From: Chlamydomonas reinhardtii
Taxonomy: Eukaryota > Chlorophyta > Chlorophyceae > Chlamydomonadales > Chlamydomonadaceae
Length of the DNA: 64,000 nt
NCBI RefSeq assembly: GCF_000002595.2
Contig: NC_057004.1
Span: forward strand, 2,525,478-2,589,477
Reading direction: 5' to 3'
Below the pieces are notes generated by a model. That model made no database searches, was not told where the DNA came from, and was given only the letters and a program-made list of their open reading frames with translations. The position numbers and the translations under genes were made by a program. Shown here piece by piece: positions 1-11,495 of this stretch (positions are counted from its first letter, which is position 1; every line of letters begins with the position of its first letter).

Positions 1-2683
1 GACAGCCGCGGCAGCGCCGCACAGGCCGCCGCAAGCGCAGCAGCTACAGCAACACAAGTCCAACGTGACACGCGTGTCGGAGGCGGAGCTGGCGCTCATC
101 GGCGACGAACTGCTCGACATGTTCGCCGCTCCCGATGGCACCAAGCGACGTGCCAGCATCAAGCGGGACACGCTCTCACCGGCAGTCTCCGCGTCCGCAG
201 ACGCGGCGCCTGTGCTCCAGGCCGTAGCAGTGCTCGCGGGTGCAGGCGGGGCGAGCGCTGGCCCAGTGCTGCGGCATGCCGGCGCAAGCGAAAGTCACGT
301 GCGCTGGTCAATGCCAAACGTGTCGAGGGCGCCGGCACAGCCACAGCCACAGCCACAGCCCCCGTCAGCGCCGCCGCCACCAAAACGTGAACGCTCAATA
401 CGCTTCGGTGGCGCATCCGTGCGCACGCTTGAGCCCGAGCCTACCGACACCGCTGCGGACGGCGCCACCGCTGCGGATGGCACCGCCCCTGGTATGCCGC
501 CGGCGCTCACTGACGCGGCTGCGAGCTTCGCCTCTGCCCGCTCGGCGCACTCCTTTGCCTCTGGCCTTAGCCAACCTGGCGAGGGCGGGTCACACTCTGG
601 CAGTGTCCGGCGCACAGAGCTGCTTCGGGCGGCCTCCAACACGGCCTCCACGCTGCGAGACACCCTGAAGCGCATTCGCACCATGGGCAGCAACAACTCA
701 TCGCAGGGGCCTTCCAACGTTGGCACACCCGTCCGAGCAGCCGCTGACGGAGACGATGACGGCGGGGCAGATGACCTAGACGAGGAGTGGGCGGACCTTG
801 AGCGGACACTCAAGGCGCGCAGCCAGCGGGCGTCGGTGACGGCCAGAACCGGCGACGGCTTGGATATGGCAGGGGTCGCGGCAGCGCTGGCGCAGGAGCA
901 GGCGGGACAGCGTGCACCACTCGTTCCTCCCGCGTCGCTGGTGGCCCTGTCGCCTGTCAGGCCGGCGGCCGTGCCTGCCGTCAGCAAGCTTGCTGTCGCT
1001 TTCGTTGCCGTCGCGCCCAACTCCCCAGCCGCGCCTCTGGCGCGCACGGACTCTGGGCCCGTTGCGCCCAACCTGCGACGCATCAGCAACTCGGGCGCTG
1101 GCAACAGCCCGCTCGCATCGCGCCCTCAGGCGCGCGCCTCGCATGCAGGCAGCACGGCCAGCCCTGCGACCCCCACGGCGCCGCCGCCGTGGCGCACGTC
1201 CGGGCTTGGCGGAGCCACATTCAACAATTCGAACGGCGCGGCGAGTAGTCCTGCCTCCGGTCCTACGGCGGGGCCTGCACCTGCACCACGGCTTAGCAAC
1301 GGTGGCAATGCAGTTGGAGCTGCCGGGGGCAGCGTCAGCGGCAGCCTGATGCCTTCGCGCCTACGCTTTGACGCAGACAACAAGGCAGATGTCAGCAGTG
1401 GCAAAGCCGGGGGTGGCATGAGCCCAACGCCGATGGCTCCGCGATGGCGAGATATGATGCGGCTTGCGACAGATGCGCTGCAGGCTTCTGTTGCCGACGG
1501 TGTTGTGCCAGGCCCGGCGGGTAGCGCCGCCGCTGCAGGCGGCGACGGCAGCGGAGGTGGAGGTGGCAATGCGTCGTCAGCGACAGCCCTTGCCTGGCGC
1601 TCACGCCTAGTAAAGTCTTCTCGCGCGCTTCTTGGAGCAAGCGAATCCGTGAGCGAGTCGCTGCCAATGGGAAGTAAGTTGTCGCAGTCGGGAGAGCGGT
1701 CGAGCACACCGCCGGCACGGCTTACCGGCGGCCGGCGCGCCACCACGGACGGCGCTGGCAACGGCGCAGACGCGGGAGACAACGGCGGTGATTTGCTGGG
1801 GCTGTTGGGAGCCGGAGCAAACAGCAGTGGCGGCGGCACGGGTGGGGCTGGCTTGGCGCGCGCTGGCCGGCGTGCAGTGCCGGGCGGCAGTCCGCTCAAC
1901 CCCACGCCACCGCCGCCCCGGCGTGGCACACTGGTCACTCGGTTTAGCGAGAACGGATTAGTTGCGGGCGCACAGCAGGTGTCGCTGACAGGTGGCATGG
2001 CCGGTTTGAGCGCTTTACCTGGCGGCTCGTCAGGTGCAGCACCATCGGCTGCTGCAGCCGCTGCGGCCGGGCGCGTGCGTTGGGCTGCCGCCATGCCTCT
2101 GCAGTCGCAGGGGCTACAGGGCCTTGTGTCCGTGCCTGTCAGCGGCAACAGCTTCGTCGGGTTGCAGGGCTTGGATGCTGAGAAGCGCCGCCACATAAGC
2201 GAAACCGGCGTTGCCGGCGCCAACGGCTCTGGGCAAGGCAGCGCGTATGCCAGCCCCGCCGGCAGCGGGGCCGCGTTGCTCAAGCTGCGCTTTGGCGCTG
2301 CCGGTGCGATGGCGGTTGTGAGCGGCAGCGGGGGCGGAGCCGCCTCCAACGGCGGGCACAGCAGTCAAAATGGTTCGGGGGCTGTGCCAACACCCTACGC
2401 ATCCATCCTGAACGAACTCCAGCAGGTTGGCAGCAATGGCGGCTATGGCAGCGATGGCGGCTATGCGAGCGGTCTGGCGTCTGGGCCAAACTCGGGGTCT
2501 ACCCCGCGCTTTGTAGGGACCACCGCCGCACCAGCACGCCGGTTGGGGGAGAAGCTAGCACGCAGCTTCGGTGCGACTGTGCATGCCAACCTGGCGGCGG
2601 CTGCCGCAGCGGAGGCAGGCAGCGGAGGCAACTCCAGTGGCGGCGGTGCACCTAAGCGTGTGTCGTTGAACGGGGCCTATTAG
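1..2683 (+). CDS. 3'-terminal exon of an unidentified low-complexity protein (5' end outside window)
   Basis: The frame is open from the first bases of the window to a TAG at 2681-2683. No convincing ATG opens it, so this is the last exon of a gene that starts to the left. About 890 residues are visible. They are dominated by Gly, Ala, Ser and Pro, with a Pro-Gln tract, Ala runs and many Gly-Ser runs. Basic-Ser patches such as RRASIKRD and RRISNSG could be phosphorylation sites. No catalytic motif, membrane span or recognisable domain is visible. The composition suits a disordered regulatory tail such as those on algal kinases or cyclases, but that is only a guess. The gene converges on the kinase gene at 4118-9499. 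I do not recognise the family. Confidence 0.7.
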   Translation, partial: TAAAAPHRPPQAQQLQQHKSNVTRVSEAELALIGDELLDMFAAPDGTKRRASIKRDTLSPAVSASADAAPVLQAVAVLAGAGGASAGPVLRHAGASESHVRWSMPNVSRAPAQPQPQPQPPSAPPPPKRERSIRFGGASVRTLEPEPTDTAADGATAADGTAPGMPPALTDAAASFASARSAHSFASGLSQPGEGGSHSGSVRRTELLRAASNTASTLRDTLKRIRTMGSNNSSQGPSNVGTPVRAAADGDDDGGADDLDEEWADLERTLKARSQRASVTARTGDGLDMAGVAAALAQEQAGQRAPLVPPASLVALSPVRPAAVPAVSKLAVAFVAVAPNSPAAPLARTDSGPVAPNLRRISNSGAGNSPLASRPQARASHAGSTASPATPTAPPPWRTSGLGGATFNNSNGAASSPASGPTAGPAPAPRLSNGGNAVGAAGGSVSGSLMPSRLRFDADNKADVSSGKAGGGMSPTPMAPRWRDMMRLATDALQASVADGVVPGPAGSAAAAGGDGSGGGGGNASSATALAWRSRLVKSSRALLGASESVSESLPMGSKLSQSGERSSTPPARLTGGRRATTDGAGNGADAGDNGGDLLGLLGAGANSSGGGTGGAGLARAGRRAVPGGSPLNPTPPPPRRGTLVTRFSENGLVAGAQQVSLTGGMAGLSALPGGSSGAAPSAAAAAAAGRVRWAAAMPLQSQGLQGLVSVPVSGNSFVGLQGLDAEKRRHISETGVAGANGSGQGSAYASPAGSGAALLKLRFGAAGAMAVVSGSGGGAASNGGHSSQNGSGAVPTPYASILNELQQVGSNGGYGSDGGYASGLASGPNSGSTPRFVGTTAAPARRLGEKLARSFGATVHANLAAAAAAEAGSGGNSSGGGAPKRVSLNGAY

Positions 2684-3049
2684 TTGTGTGCACGACCCAG
2701 CATACTTTTATTAATCAATTCAGGCTGCAAGAAATGGCTTGTGGATTGATTCCGTGTGAAGCGTACACGTTTACAACCACCGTGATATTGCTGTGTATTG
2801 TTGCAATTGTCGTCTGGCAGGTAACGATTGTATATAGCCGAGTACTGGCAAACGTGGTGGCCTGCAAAGTCGGCGCGCAAATATTTGCTGCAGACATGCG
2901 TGCAATACACGCGTTGGCGGGGACTGGAGTTCACAAACACGCATGTGCAGGCCAACTCGTGGGTCAGATGTTATTGGCGGCATAGCGTATCATGATTTCG
3001 CAGCAGTTTCTGCCGCAATTTACCGGAAACCCTGCATAGCGCAGTTGGG

Positions 3050-3165
3050 TGTGCAATGGGACAGGGGTAAGGCAGGTTGGTGAAGTCCCGTAGGGTGCAG
3101 CTGATTCCCAGACCCCAGCAAATGGCAGACAATTTGCAACGGCAGGGCTGGAGTGCGCAGCTGGT
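3050..3165 (+). repeat. Dispersed repeat, copy 1 (related to 18690-18880 and 49806-49930)
   Basis: A segment starting near TGGGACAGGGGTAAGGCAGG and continuing through GGGTGCAGCTGATTCCCAGA is shared, with about 10% difference by eye, with 49806-49930 in the same orientation. It is also shared with 18690-18880 in reverse orientation. It looks like the end of a mobile element or a short non-autonomous element. No terminal repeats or target duplication could be fixed here. Confidence 0.6.
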
Positions 3166-3583
3166 TGAGCGCAGTTGGATGCATCAATTGCAGCGTAACT
3201 GGCCTGGCGGTGCCTCGGCAAGTAGATTCCGGGAGATGAGGTAGACATTCAACCTAGTCGATGGCTGTGGTGTGGGCTCAGCCCCCTTTCTCAAGAGGAA
3301 ACCCACCTTCCCCAAGTCACTTCTCCAGCCCCGTCACCATGGAAACGTCTATACCATCGTCTATACCGGCGGTCTGAGTCATCCTACTGCAGCACAGCAC
3401 TCAAGCACGTGCACTTACCGGGGCGAGGCGGCTCTCACACACCATAAAATTGAACATGTCCCCGAGGTGGGCTCGATTGGCTTTGCGCAATGAAGCGCCC
3501 AGATAAACACACAGGATGCCACCTCCATACACCGCGCCCCACATCATCACTCGACCCCGTGCTGCTGCTGGTGCTCCCGGGAC

Positions 3584-3630
3584 TATATGGGTAGTAAGGG
3601 CTGAGGCAGGGTAGTATGGGCTGAGGCAGG
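3584..3630 (+). repeat. Two-copy tandem repeat of about 21 bp
   Basis: The unit GGGCTGAGGCAGGGTAGTA is repeated with small changes (GGGTAGTA, then GGGTAGTAT, each followed by GGGCTGAGGCAGG). It lies in noncoding sequence downstream of both convergent genes. No function can be assigned. Confidence 0.5.
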
Positions 3631-4117
3631 AGCATGTGGGCCTGTGTCATGTACAGTACTTGTGTCTGGTGATGTTGTTGCAGGAACGTGAACCCAGTCC
3701 ACAAGTACCAGTGCCTGATAGCAAAACAGCCTTGTTACTCAGTAGCAGGCGTGCCCCCCCCATTGGGATTTCCCCTTAAAGTCTGCACCGCACCGGAGCG
3801 CCTTGGGTTGCGCACCTTGCGTATATAGCCAGCCCACCCGCGAGCTCACATCCCCAACCGTGACCAAACCGCAACCGACAGTTTCAGTGTCCCATTAGTT
3901 TTAATCCTTGAGCATGTATACCGACATCCAGACCGGCCCTTTCACGTCAGGGTTTCTACTGCACCAATGAATACTGGCGAGCAACAGAGATATGAACTAC
4001 CTGCAATCCACGATGCGTGCCCCGTGCATTTAGACTATGTCGAACTTCATTTGTTGTTGCAAACCGCGTGCTCCAGCCGCCTCGATGGGCGCGGCACCGT
4101 TGCGAGGGCCGCACCGT

Positions 4118-7100
4118 TCAGTACGGGTTACCCTGATGCAGCTCCCGAATGGTCACGTACGGGTTTGACGAGCCTGCCGGAGCCTTAGCAGCGGGGGCAG
4201 CGGCGGGCCTGGTAAGCCCCACCGCCACCCCCAGACCCATCGCCGCCATGCTCCCTGCTGCCGTCAGCACGGGCACTGCATCGGACCCAGCTGGGGCTCC
4301 ATACATGCCAGCTGGGACCGGCGGGTAGAGGCCAGCGGCCACCAGGGGCGACGCCACCCCAGCCACATGCGGCGATGCCTGCATCCTGCCCCCTGCAGGC
4401 CACATCACACACGGCACGAACCAGTTGGGCCTGGGAAGCAAGAAGGCAACTTCGACACCGCCCTAGGTGCACGGGTAATCCTGTACGGTACCAGGTGACC
4501 CGCTGCCAGGCTGGCTAAATTAACCTCATGTGCCCTGCTCACCCGGATCCCTGAACGCCGCATTGTCCAGCGGCAGCTCCCCCTCCCCAAGATACTCCAG
4601 ACCGCCGACGCCGCCACCACCAGCCGGCGAGGTCGGCGGTAGCTCCTGGTCGTTCGCTGGCGCGAACACACCAGCGGCCTCGTCCGCGGCCACCTCCGTC
4701 GTTGACAACACGCCCGCCGTGCCCTGCCGCATGAACATGATGCCCTGCAGTGACCGCAGCGCTCGCTCGCCACTGTCCATGCCGCCGGTGCCCGGCCTGC
4801 ATGCGTCGCCTAGCCCCAGCGCCAGCTGCCGTGCAGCTGCGGACAGCCGGTGCGCGCCGGTGCCTGCGGCGCCGCCAGGGCCCAGCACGCCGCCTGACGA
4901 GATGCCAGCGCCGGCGTGCCCACTGGCGCCCGGGTAGCCGCGGAATATGTTGTTGGCGTTGGACGCGGCGGTGCTCATGGATATCATGGGGTCAATGGCG
5001 GTCTCCACCTCCATGCTCAGTACGCACGTCTCATAGAACATGCCCGCCGTGCTGCCGCCAGCATAGTACGCCGCAAGTGGCAAGCCTGCCTCCGGCCCTG
5101 CGCCGCTAGCGCCCGCCGCCCACCGCAACGCGGAGCGGGAGCTGCGCCGACCGTCATCGGCGGGACCCGATGAAATGGAGCCAAAGTTGGGCACAGCCGC
5201 GAAGCCGCCCGGGCCGCCACCTCCACCTCCGCGTCGCGAAACGCGCGGCAGTGGCGGGACGGTACCCGGGGCGGGCCCCATCACCCCACTGCTGCTGTAC
5301 CGTGCCAGAGGCTCGGCTGGCAGCCCCGGCCCAGCTCCCATCGTCCCTGTGCCGAGCGGCGCCCCTAAGGCTGCGTGCGCCACTGTTTGGGGTCCTGCCA
5401 CAAGTGTTGAGGTGTCAGCTGGCGGAAGAGGTACCTCCTGTTGTGGCACGGCTGTTGGGGCATCGGCGCCCAGGGCTGTGGCACTAGCTGCAGGTGCATG
5501 GCCGGCACCGGGATAGCGGACGGTTGTCGCGGATGGACCAATCGCAGTTACTCGTACAGCGTGTCCTGGGTCTGAAAGATGACCATTCCTGTGATAAAGG
5601 GTTAAATCGTGGGGTTAGATGCAGTCATGCACACGTTCTCAAAGTAATAAATGTTTCGCAACATGCAAGTAGTCCAGCTGAAAGCCCGTCCGCATCCGCC
5701 CTAGCATAGCACCCGTCAATACGGTAAGCAATGTCCCTTCAGCTGCACTCACGGTGCCGGTTGCAGGCTTACGCCACCCGAGCCACTCGAGACGGACAGC
5801 GCCGTGGGCTGGTGCCGAGGCGGCAGCGGCTGCGACTGCTGGTGCTGCGGCGGTGTTTGGACGCCCGGCGCCTGGCTTGGCGACACGTCATGCGACAGCG
5901 TGGCTTCATTCATCATGGCCGCCTCTAGCCACACGTCTGCCGAGCACACCATCGACTGGCCGACCGTGGGTCCGCTGGCGGGCCCAGGGCCGCGGGGCTG
6001 CCTGGCGTCCATTGCTGTCAGGCTGCCGGCATGGGGCTGCAAAGTCAGCGCCTCCACCGACAGCTGCACCGCAGTAGGCAAGGCGGCGTGATCTGGGCTG
6101 TCCACCTGCGCTGTTGGCGGCGTTGCGCTCATCACATGTAGCCCTGCAACGTCGCGGCAGGACGGCCTCCCAACATCAGCGTCGGCTGTCCCGGTCGCGG
6201 CTACGCACGTGTCGTGGGGCTGCCCGGGCGCCAGCGTGCCGTGTCCGGCAGCCACATGCACTAGGCTGGCGCCGTCAGCGTCGCAGGGCGCACAAGCGCC
6301 GTGTTCTGCGGCATGGAAGCCTCCACAGGCGCCTCGCGATGGCGGCAGAGCTGTGTGGGCGGCGCTGAAAGAAGGATTGTGCGCCGCCCCCGACGAGCGC
6401 GGCGCGGGTGCGGCGGCTCCAGAGTCTATGACGTGCAGGACCTCGCCGGACTGAATCGGGGCCAGCGACTGGGCGGCAGCAGCCGCAGCCTCGGTGTCGG
6501 GCCGCCACAGTGCTGTGATCGGCACGTAGCCACCACCAGGCGCAGCCGGCTCCGGACCTGACGACACAGCGCTTGCCGCACCCCCCGCGCCGGCATGAAC
6601 ACCGTTGCTGAGTGCCTGCGGCGTATCGTGCGAGGACAGCGGCACCTCCGGCACCTGCGACAGCGGCGCGGCGGCACGCGGCATGACCAGCTGATTCTGA
6701 AAATACTGCTGTAGCTGCTGGTGCAGCTGCTGGTGCGCCGTGGGGCTGGCCGGCGCCGGCTCTACCGGTAGCACGCCGGACAGGAGCGGCAGCTTGCTGC
6801 TGACCGCCGGAGAGTTGGTCCCACTGCCACCACCCGCCCCAGCCCCGCTGGCGGCCTTGGCAGCTAGGGTGGCCTCGCGCCAACGGCGAAACACGTCGGC
6901 GATCTGGCGGAAGCTGGGCCGCTGGCGCGGATCCGCCGCCCAGCAGTTGACCATGAGCGAGTACACTGGCTGCGGGCAGTTCTTGGGCCGCGGCAGCAGC
7001 TCGCCATTCATGATGGCGAACGCAGCCTGGGGCACAGTGGCGAAGAGAAAAGCAGGGCGGGGCCGAGGTGAGTGCGGCCATGCGGTGCCAGCTGGGGTCA

Positions 7101-9499
7101 GGGAAGGGCAGAGATGCAGACCCACCTCGGCGTCGGAGCGGCTCGGGTAAGGCTCCGCGCCGTTGCTAAAGATCTCCCAGCATGTGATGCCGTAGGCCCA
7201 CACTGAAAAGTGGTGACATGAAAACAATTAGTAAGCATGAAAACCCCCACATCTGACATGACAACGCGTACAAAAAAGCTAGCGAGAGGCAAACAAATCA
7301 CCGCGCAAGCGACGACCGTAAATGCAGCTGTTCCGTGCCCGTTCCGTACCGTACCCCAGGACACTCGACAGTCGTTGCGCCGTCCGCTGCTTTGCTACTA
7401 ACCTATACCTCAGGAACGCCGCATATAAAATAAACCTTGCTGCGTTCTGTAGCACCCACCATCTGACTTCTCTGACCAGCCGCCGCCGGACCGCAGCACC
7501 TCCGGCGCGCTCCACCTCACAGGCACTAGCGCCTCCTCCTCAGGCTGCTGGGCACCTCGCTGGCCGGCCCCCTCAACTGTGCTGTCAGATGGCTCCAGTG
7601 ACGGCGCGGGCCCCGCGCGGGATAGGCCGAAGTCCGACACCTGCAGCCCCGCATGAAACCATACACACACTCTCGGCGGCCTTGCGCATCGGACGGCGGG
7701 CCTAGGAAACGGTACGGTAGGTGAGCCACCACCCGCGGCACAATCAACGCCCATTCACAGACGCGGATGCGCGTGGCCCGCCGTGACCGCACACACCCAC
7801 ACTAGTGCGCCCGCACCTTGATGTGCACTGGCTGCATGGACTGCACCAGGATGTTGCGTGCCGCCAGGTCGCGGTGTAACACACCCTCGCTGGCCAGCTC
7901 GCTCATGGCGTGGCAGATCTGCTCGCACATCATCAGCTTGGAACGATTGCGCAGCGAGGGCCCGAAGTGTGCCAGCACCTTGTCCAGCGAGCCAAACGGT
8001 ACCAGCTCACACACAACATACTCGTTGCCGCGCGTGTCCGTGGACCACCTGAGGGAAGCAGGCGACGGTCGCGGCGTCAGATCGACCTTCAGCGCGAGCT
8101 CTCCGAATTACTGCAGCACGTTCCTTTGCAGTAGAGATATCATCGTGCCAGCTCGCCGATGCAGCTGTGCAGTCTTAGTGCACCTGCCCTACAGCCTGCC
8201 ATCGGCAAGCGCAAGGCGCCAACGCCGCACCCCCACTATGCCACACACCTGTAGAACTGGCAGAGGTTGGGGTGCGAGCCCAGCTGTTGCATCAGCCGCG
8301 CCTCTGTGACCAGCCCACCCTTGCGCATGGCCACAATGGCCACGTTGGTGTTATTCCATTTGCCGCGGTACACCTGCGCGCATGGACGATGCATATGTGA
8401 AAGTATGTACCTAAAGGGCCCGCAGAATCCCGGCGAATCCTTGGCCCAGACGCCACAAGTATGGCCTGGCGTTAGAAGCTCGTGCTGCTCTAGCACGGCC
8501 ATTGTCATCAAACTACCGTAACACACTCCCATCACTCGGCCCAACGCCGTATATAACCCAACCCAATACGAATTCACAAGCGCAGTGCCCAGATGAGCAA
8601 CCGACATAAAGCTGCAAAAGAACACGTACTCATGGTGCCTGCAGACGGCTTTCATCGCGCCGGCGCGTCCCTTGTTTCCCTGTCCCCACCTGCTTAAAGC
8701 TTCCCTTGCCGATCAGAGCGTGGAAGGTCAGCTCCGAGAAAGGGACCTTCAGTTTCGACTGCAGAGCGTTCGTGTCGCTGGACGGTATCCGCGTCACTGC
8801 GGCCGCAGACGACTCACTAGGGGAAAGCCGCAACTGTGCATCGCTTGCCTGCTCGGCTGGGCCTGGGTGTGGCAGGGCGCGTTGCGTGTCGGTGGGATGG
8901 GATCAGTAAGGGCAGGTTGGCGTTGCGTGTGCGTACCGCGTGTCAGGGGCATGAGTAAAGGGTAACGGGTTTGCGCGTCGTGACGCGTCTAACCTCCTGT
9001 CTGACCGTGCAGAGCCACGTCTCGCCCAAGCCCTTGCTAACAGCTGATGCGGCGCGCCATCGCGCGAGCCCCGCACGTAGCCGCGGCCACACCCCTCACC
9101 GCAGGCCACAACAGTGAGCACGTGTGTGTCGTCGGCAAAAAACCGTGCGCTAATATGACGGCATTTGCCTTAGACCAATTGAACCGCTAAGCAGTGCTAT
9201 CCATGCAGGTGTTGCGCGTTTCCCTTGCATTCTTATTCGCCGCGGTTCGTCCCCTCCTGCAGTGACAATGATGCGCCCCGGACGCCAGCCACACAAAGAC
9301 ATATCTCAACACAAAGCCGTAAGTTACCTATGGGCTTACCTGCATTCTCGACAACGGTTCGGCGCTCAGGAGCCAGTGCAGGTCCAGCCGGCTGCTTTAG
9401 GGCCTCCTCGGCGCTATTTTTATTACCAGCATTGTTTTGCTCATCAATCGAGCGGCCGCTAGGGCCCCGTCGGCCAAAGCACGGAGCGCAGTTAAGCAT
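4118..9499 (-). CDS. Tyrosine-kinase-like (TKL) protein kinase with long disordered C-terminal tail
   Basis: Nine exons join in phase: 9499-9340, 8862-8690, 8373-8249, 8048-7817, 7640-7460, 7202-7126, 7026-5753, 5588-4543 and 4392-4118, giving about 1180 residues. The kinase domain spans about residues 95-370. It shows the Gly loop (LIGKGSFKQVYRG), HRDLAARN with its catalytic Asp near 213, DFGLSR near 233, the APE motif (RWSAPEVL) and SDVWAYGITCWEIF. HRDLAARN is the tyrosine-kinase type of catalytic loop, common in algal TKL kinases. The usual VAIK lysine is replaced: the sequence reads VAIVAMRKGG near residue 125. The N-terminus (MLNCAPCFGRR) has two early cysteines that could be palmitoylated. 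The tail is Ala/Gly/Pro/Ser-rich with no recognisable domain. The last exon is inferred from a strong donor (GTGAGC) and phase. Without it the protein ends at 4526. Confidence 0.85.
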
Positions 9500-9536
9500 T
9501 CTTGTCGAGTTTTGCGGCCCCACAAATCTCCATCAT
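9492..9536 (-). promoter_or_regulatory. Short upstream ORF overlapping the kinase start codon
   Basis: Two tandem ATG codons at 9536-9531 open a frame of 14 codons. Its TAA (9494-9492) lies just past the chosen start codon of the kinase (9499-9497), in a different frame. If the transcript begins upstream, this uORF would reduce initiation at the kinase ATG or force reinitiation. No transcript data support it here. Confidence 0.3.
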
Positions 9537-10361
9537 GATTTTGCTGTCTTCGCATAGGGCGTGGCAAGGAGGCGGGGCCGGAGCAACGAATTGCTAGTCA
9601 AGGACAGGTCACGAGTCAGTCACTCTCCAATCGAACGACAGCTCTGTGCAAACGTCAAGGCGTTCACGCTTGAAAGTAAATAGAAGCTCAATGCGAATCT
9701 GCAAGCGGAAATGTTAGATGGTGTCGCACATCGGCAGCCCATCGCCGTCGCCCCGCCAGCCCCATGCGGAGACACGCCGGGCGACTTAGGGCGACACGCC
9801 ACCCCAAGCTCTACCCAGACGTCAAGTTCGAGTTCAAGCAGGGGCGCCTCGCAGGGACCTACTACGGCCACACGGCGGAGGACGGCAAGAGCTGCTACCT
9901 GTCCACTGACAAGCCCAAGCCAACGTCGAGCGGTCCCGGCTTTGCGTGCTCTACATTTTGATTGTGCAAACTCCCTTCTACGATTTGGGTTTAATCCCCT
10001 AGCCTGCAGGCCCTGCCCACCCACAAGTGTTGCTGTTGTTTTGTCTTGGCACCTCGCCACCATTTGACCCTCAAACAGGGCTTGCATCTTCCAGGGGGTA
10101 GGCCGCCGCCGCCGGCGAGGAGGGCGCTAACCACGTTCTCGCCCACGGCATCCAGGGGCGCAAATATGCCTAGTTTTTTTAGCTTTGAGGGGGCTCCGAT
10201 ACCGGTTTGGACTGGTATCTAACAACACCCCAAACCCCACCGTGAAGGGTTACTGCGCGAGATCATGAGACCAACTATGGGCATTGCCGGTATGCCCGCA
10301 CCCACAGAGCGGGTGTCGTAAGTTACTTTTGCTGAGTGTCGGCCTGTCGGGCTGTGTGCAG
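9537..10361. other. Region between the kinase 5' end and the Fanzor-type remnant; one unassigned open frame
   Basis: The kinase promoter must lie here. A plus-strand frame (9764-9961) ends in TGA and includes the coding-like stretch LYPDVKFEFKQGRLAGTYYG followed by HTAEDGKSCYLSTDKPKP. Its amino-acid use looks more like a real exon than the surrounding sequence. I cannot join it to the downstream Fanzor exons or assign it to a family. It may be a captured exon or chance. Confidence 0.3.
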
Positions 10362-10939
10362 TACGGGCTTTGGCACCTGCTCCGTTTCTACCGGCAGTGG
10401 GGCCAGCGGCGGTGGCGCCTGAATGTCCATGTGCGGACGCAGAAGGTGGGGGTTGAGGGGAGGGGGCCAGCAGATGCACCCACACCAACTGCATTGCGCT
10501 GACGCTACACCAATGCCACGGGGACAGATGCTGGAGCACACGGCGCAGCAGCTGGCTGGTGGAAGACCCAAGGAGGAGGTCATTATTGGCTGGGGCAACG
10601 CCAACACTGGCTATGGCGGTTGCATCAGCAGGTTGGGGCGGGGCCCAAACCTAGAGCAGACGGGTTGCAATGAGTAGACAGGTGGTCGGGTGGACAGGAT
10701 GGGGCTCGTGTACAGGTAGCAGGGTAGCCAGCAAGGTTCACACTGTACTCCTGCCCCCTCCCTCCCCAGGTGTGTGCGAAGTGCGGGCGGCGCTTACTCG
10801 GCGACGGGCAGCGCTGCCTGCAGGCGGTCGTACCATGGGGGGGCTCACGTGCTCACCAAGTCCAAGTGTGCAACCACTGCGGGACGGTGTAGGTGAGTCT
10901 ACTTTGCGGGCGGGCGGCCGGCTGGGTGATGGCTGGGTG

Positions 10940-11165
10940 GCTGGGTGACGGCTCAGTGGGGCACAGTGGGGCTCAGTCGTGGGCCCAGTGGGGCTCAGTC
11001 GTGGGCTCAGTGGGGCTCAGTGGGGATGACACGTGGATGACACGGCTCAGTGGGTTAGGGCTCAGTGGGGCTCAGTGGGGCTCAGTCGTGGGCTAAGTGG
11101 GGCTCAGTGGGTGATGGCTGGGTGACGGCTGGGTGATGGCTCAGTCGTGGGCTCAGTGGGACGCA
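10940..11165 (+). repeat. Minisatellite in the intron before the RuvC-III exon
   Basis: About 225 bp consist of repeated GGGGCTCAGT units, mixed with GTGGGCTCAGT and GGGTGATGGCTG variants. The array fills most of the intron 10893-11202. It is noncoding, and such arrays change length by slippage. Confidence 0.8.
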
Positions 11166-11317
11166 CTCACTCTACCCTTCGCCAACCCTCCCGACGGTGC
11201 AGGGACGTGACGTCAACTCCGCGACCAACATCCGGCACGCGCTGGTGGAGATGCTGCTGGGGCACAAGCGACCTGCATCGCTGCAGACTGGCGGCGGCAG
11301 TGGCAGCAACGGCGGCG

Positions 11318-11495
11318 GCAGCGGCAGCGGCAGCGGCAGCGGCAGCGGCAGCGGCAGCGGCAGCGGCAGCGGCAGCGGCAGCGGCAGCGGCAGCGGCAGC
11401 GGCAGCGGCAGCGGCAGCGGCAGCGGCAGCGGCAGCGGCAGCGGCAGCGGCAGCGGCAGCGGCAGCGGCAGCGGCAGCGGCAGCGGCAGCGGCAG
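11318..11495 (+). repeat. (GGCAGC)n hexanucleotide array encoding a Gly-Ser run
   Basis: About thirty uninterrupted copies of GGCAGC lie inside the last Fanzor-type exon and keep its frame, giving a Gly-Ser linker between the RuvC-III motif and the basic tail. Copies are identical over the core, which points to recent expansion. Length polymorphism between strains is likely. Confidence 0.95.

Larger units (their letters stand above)
2684..4117. other. Convergent intergenic region between two genes
   Basis: This stretch holds the 3' flank of the plus-strand gene and that of the minus-strand kinase. Short open frames here have no coding character. It contains one copy of a dispersed repeat (3050-3165) and a short tandem repeat near 3584-3630. 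I see no RNA gene or further coding exon. Confidence 0.5.

Noticed and set aside
295-2349. Minus-strand frames opposite the first gene
   Set aside because: High-GC shadow frames; the plus frame is longer, ends in a normal stop and has consistent composition.
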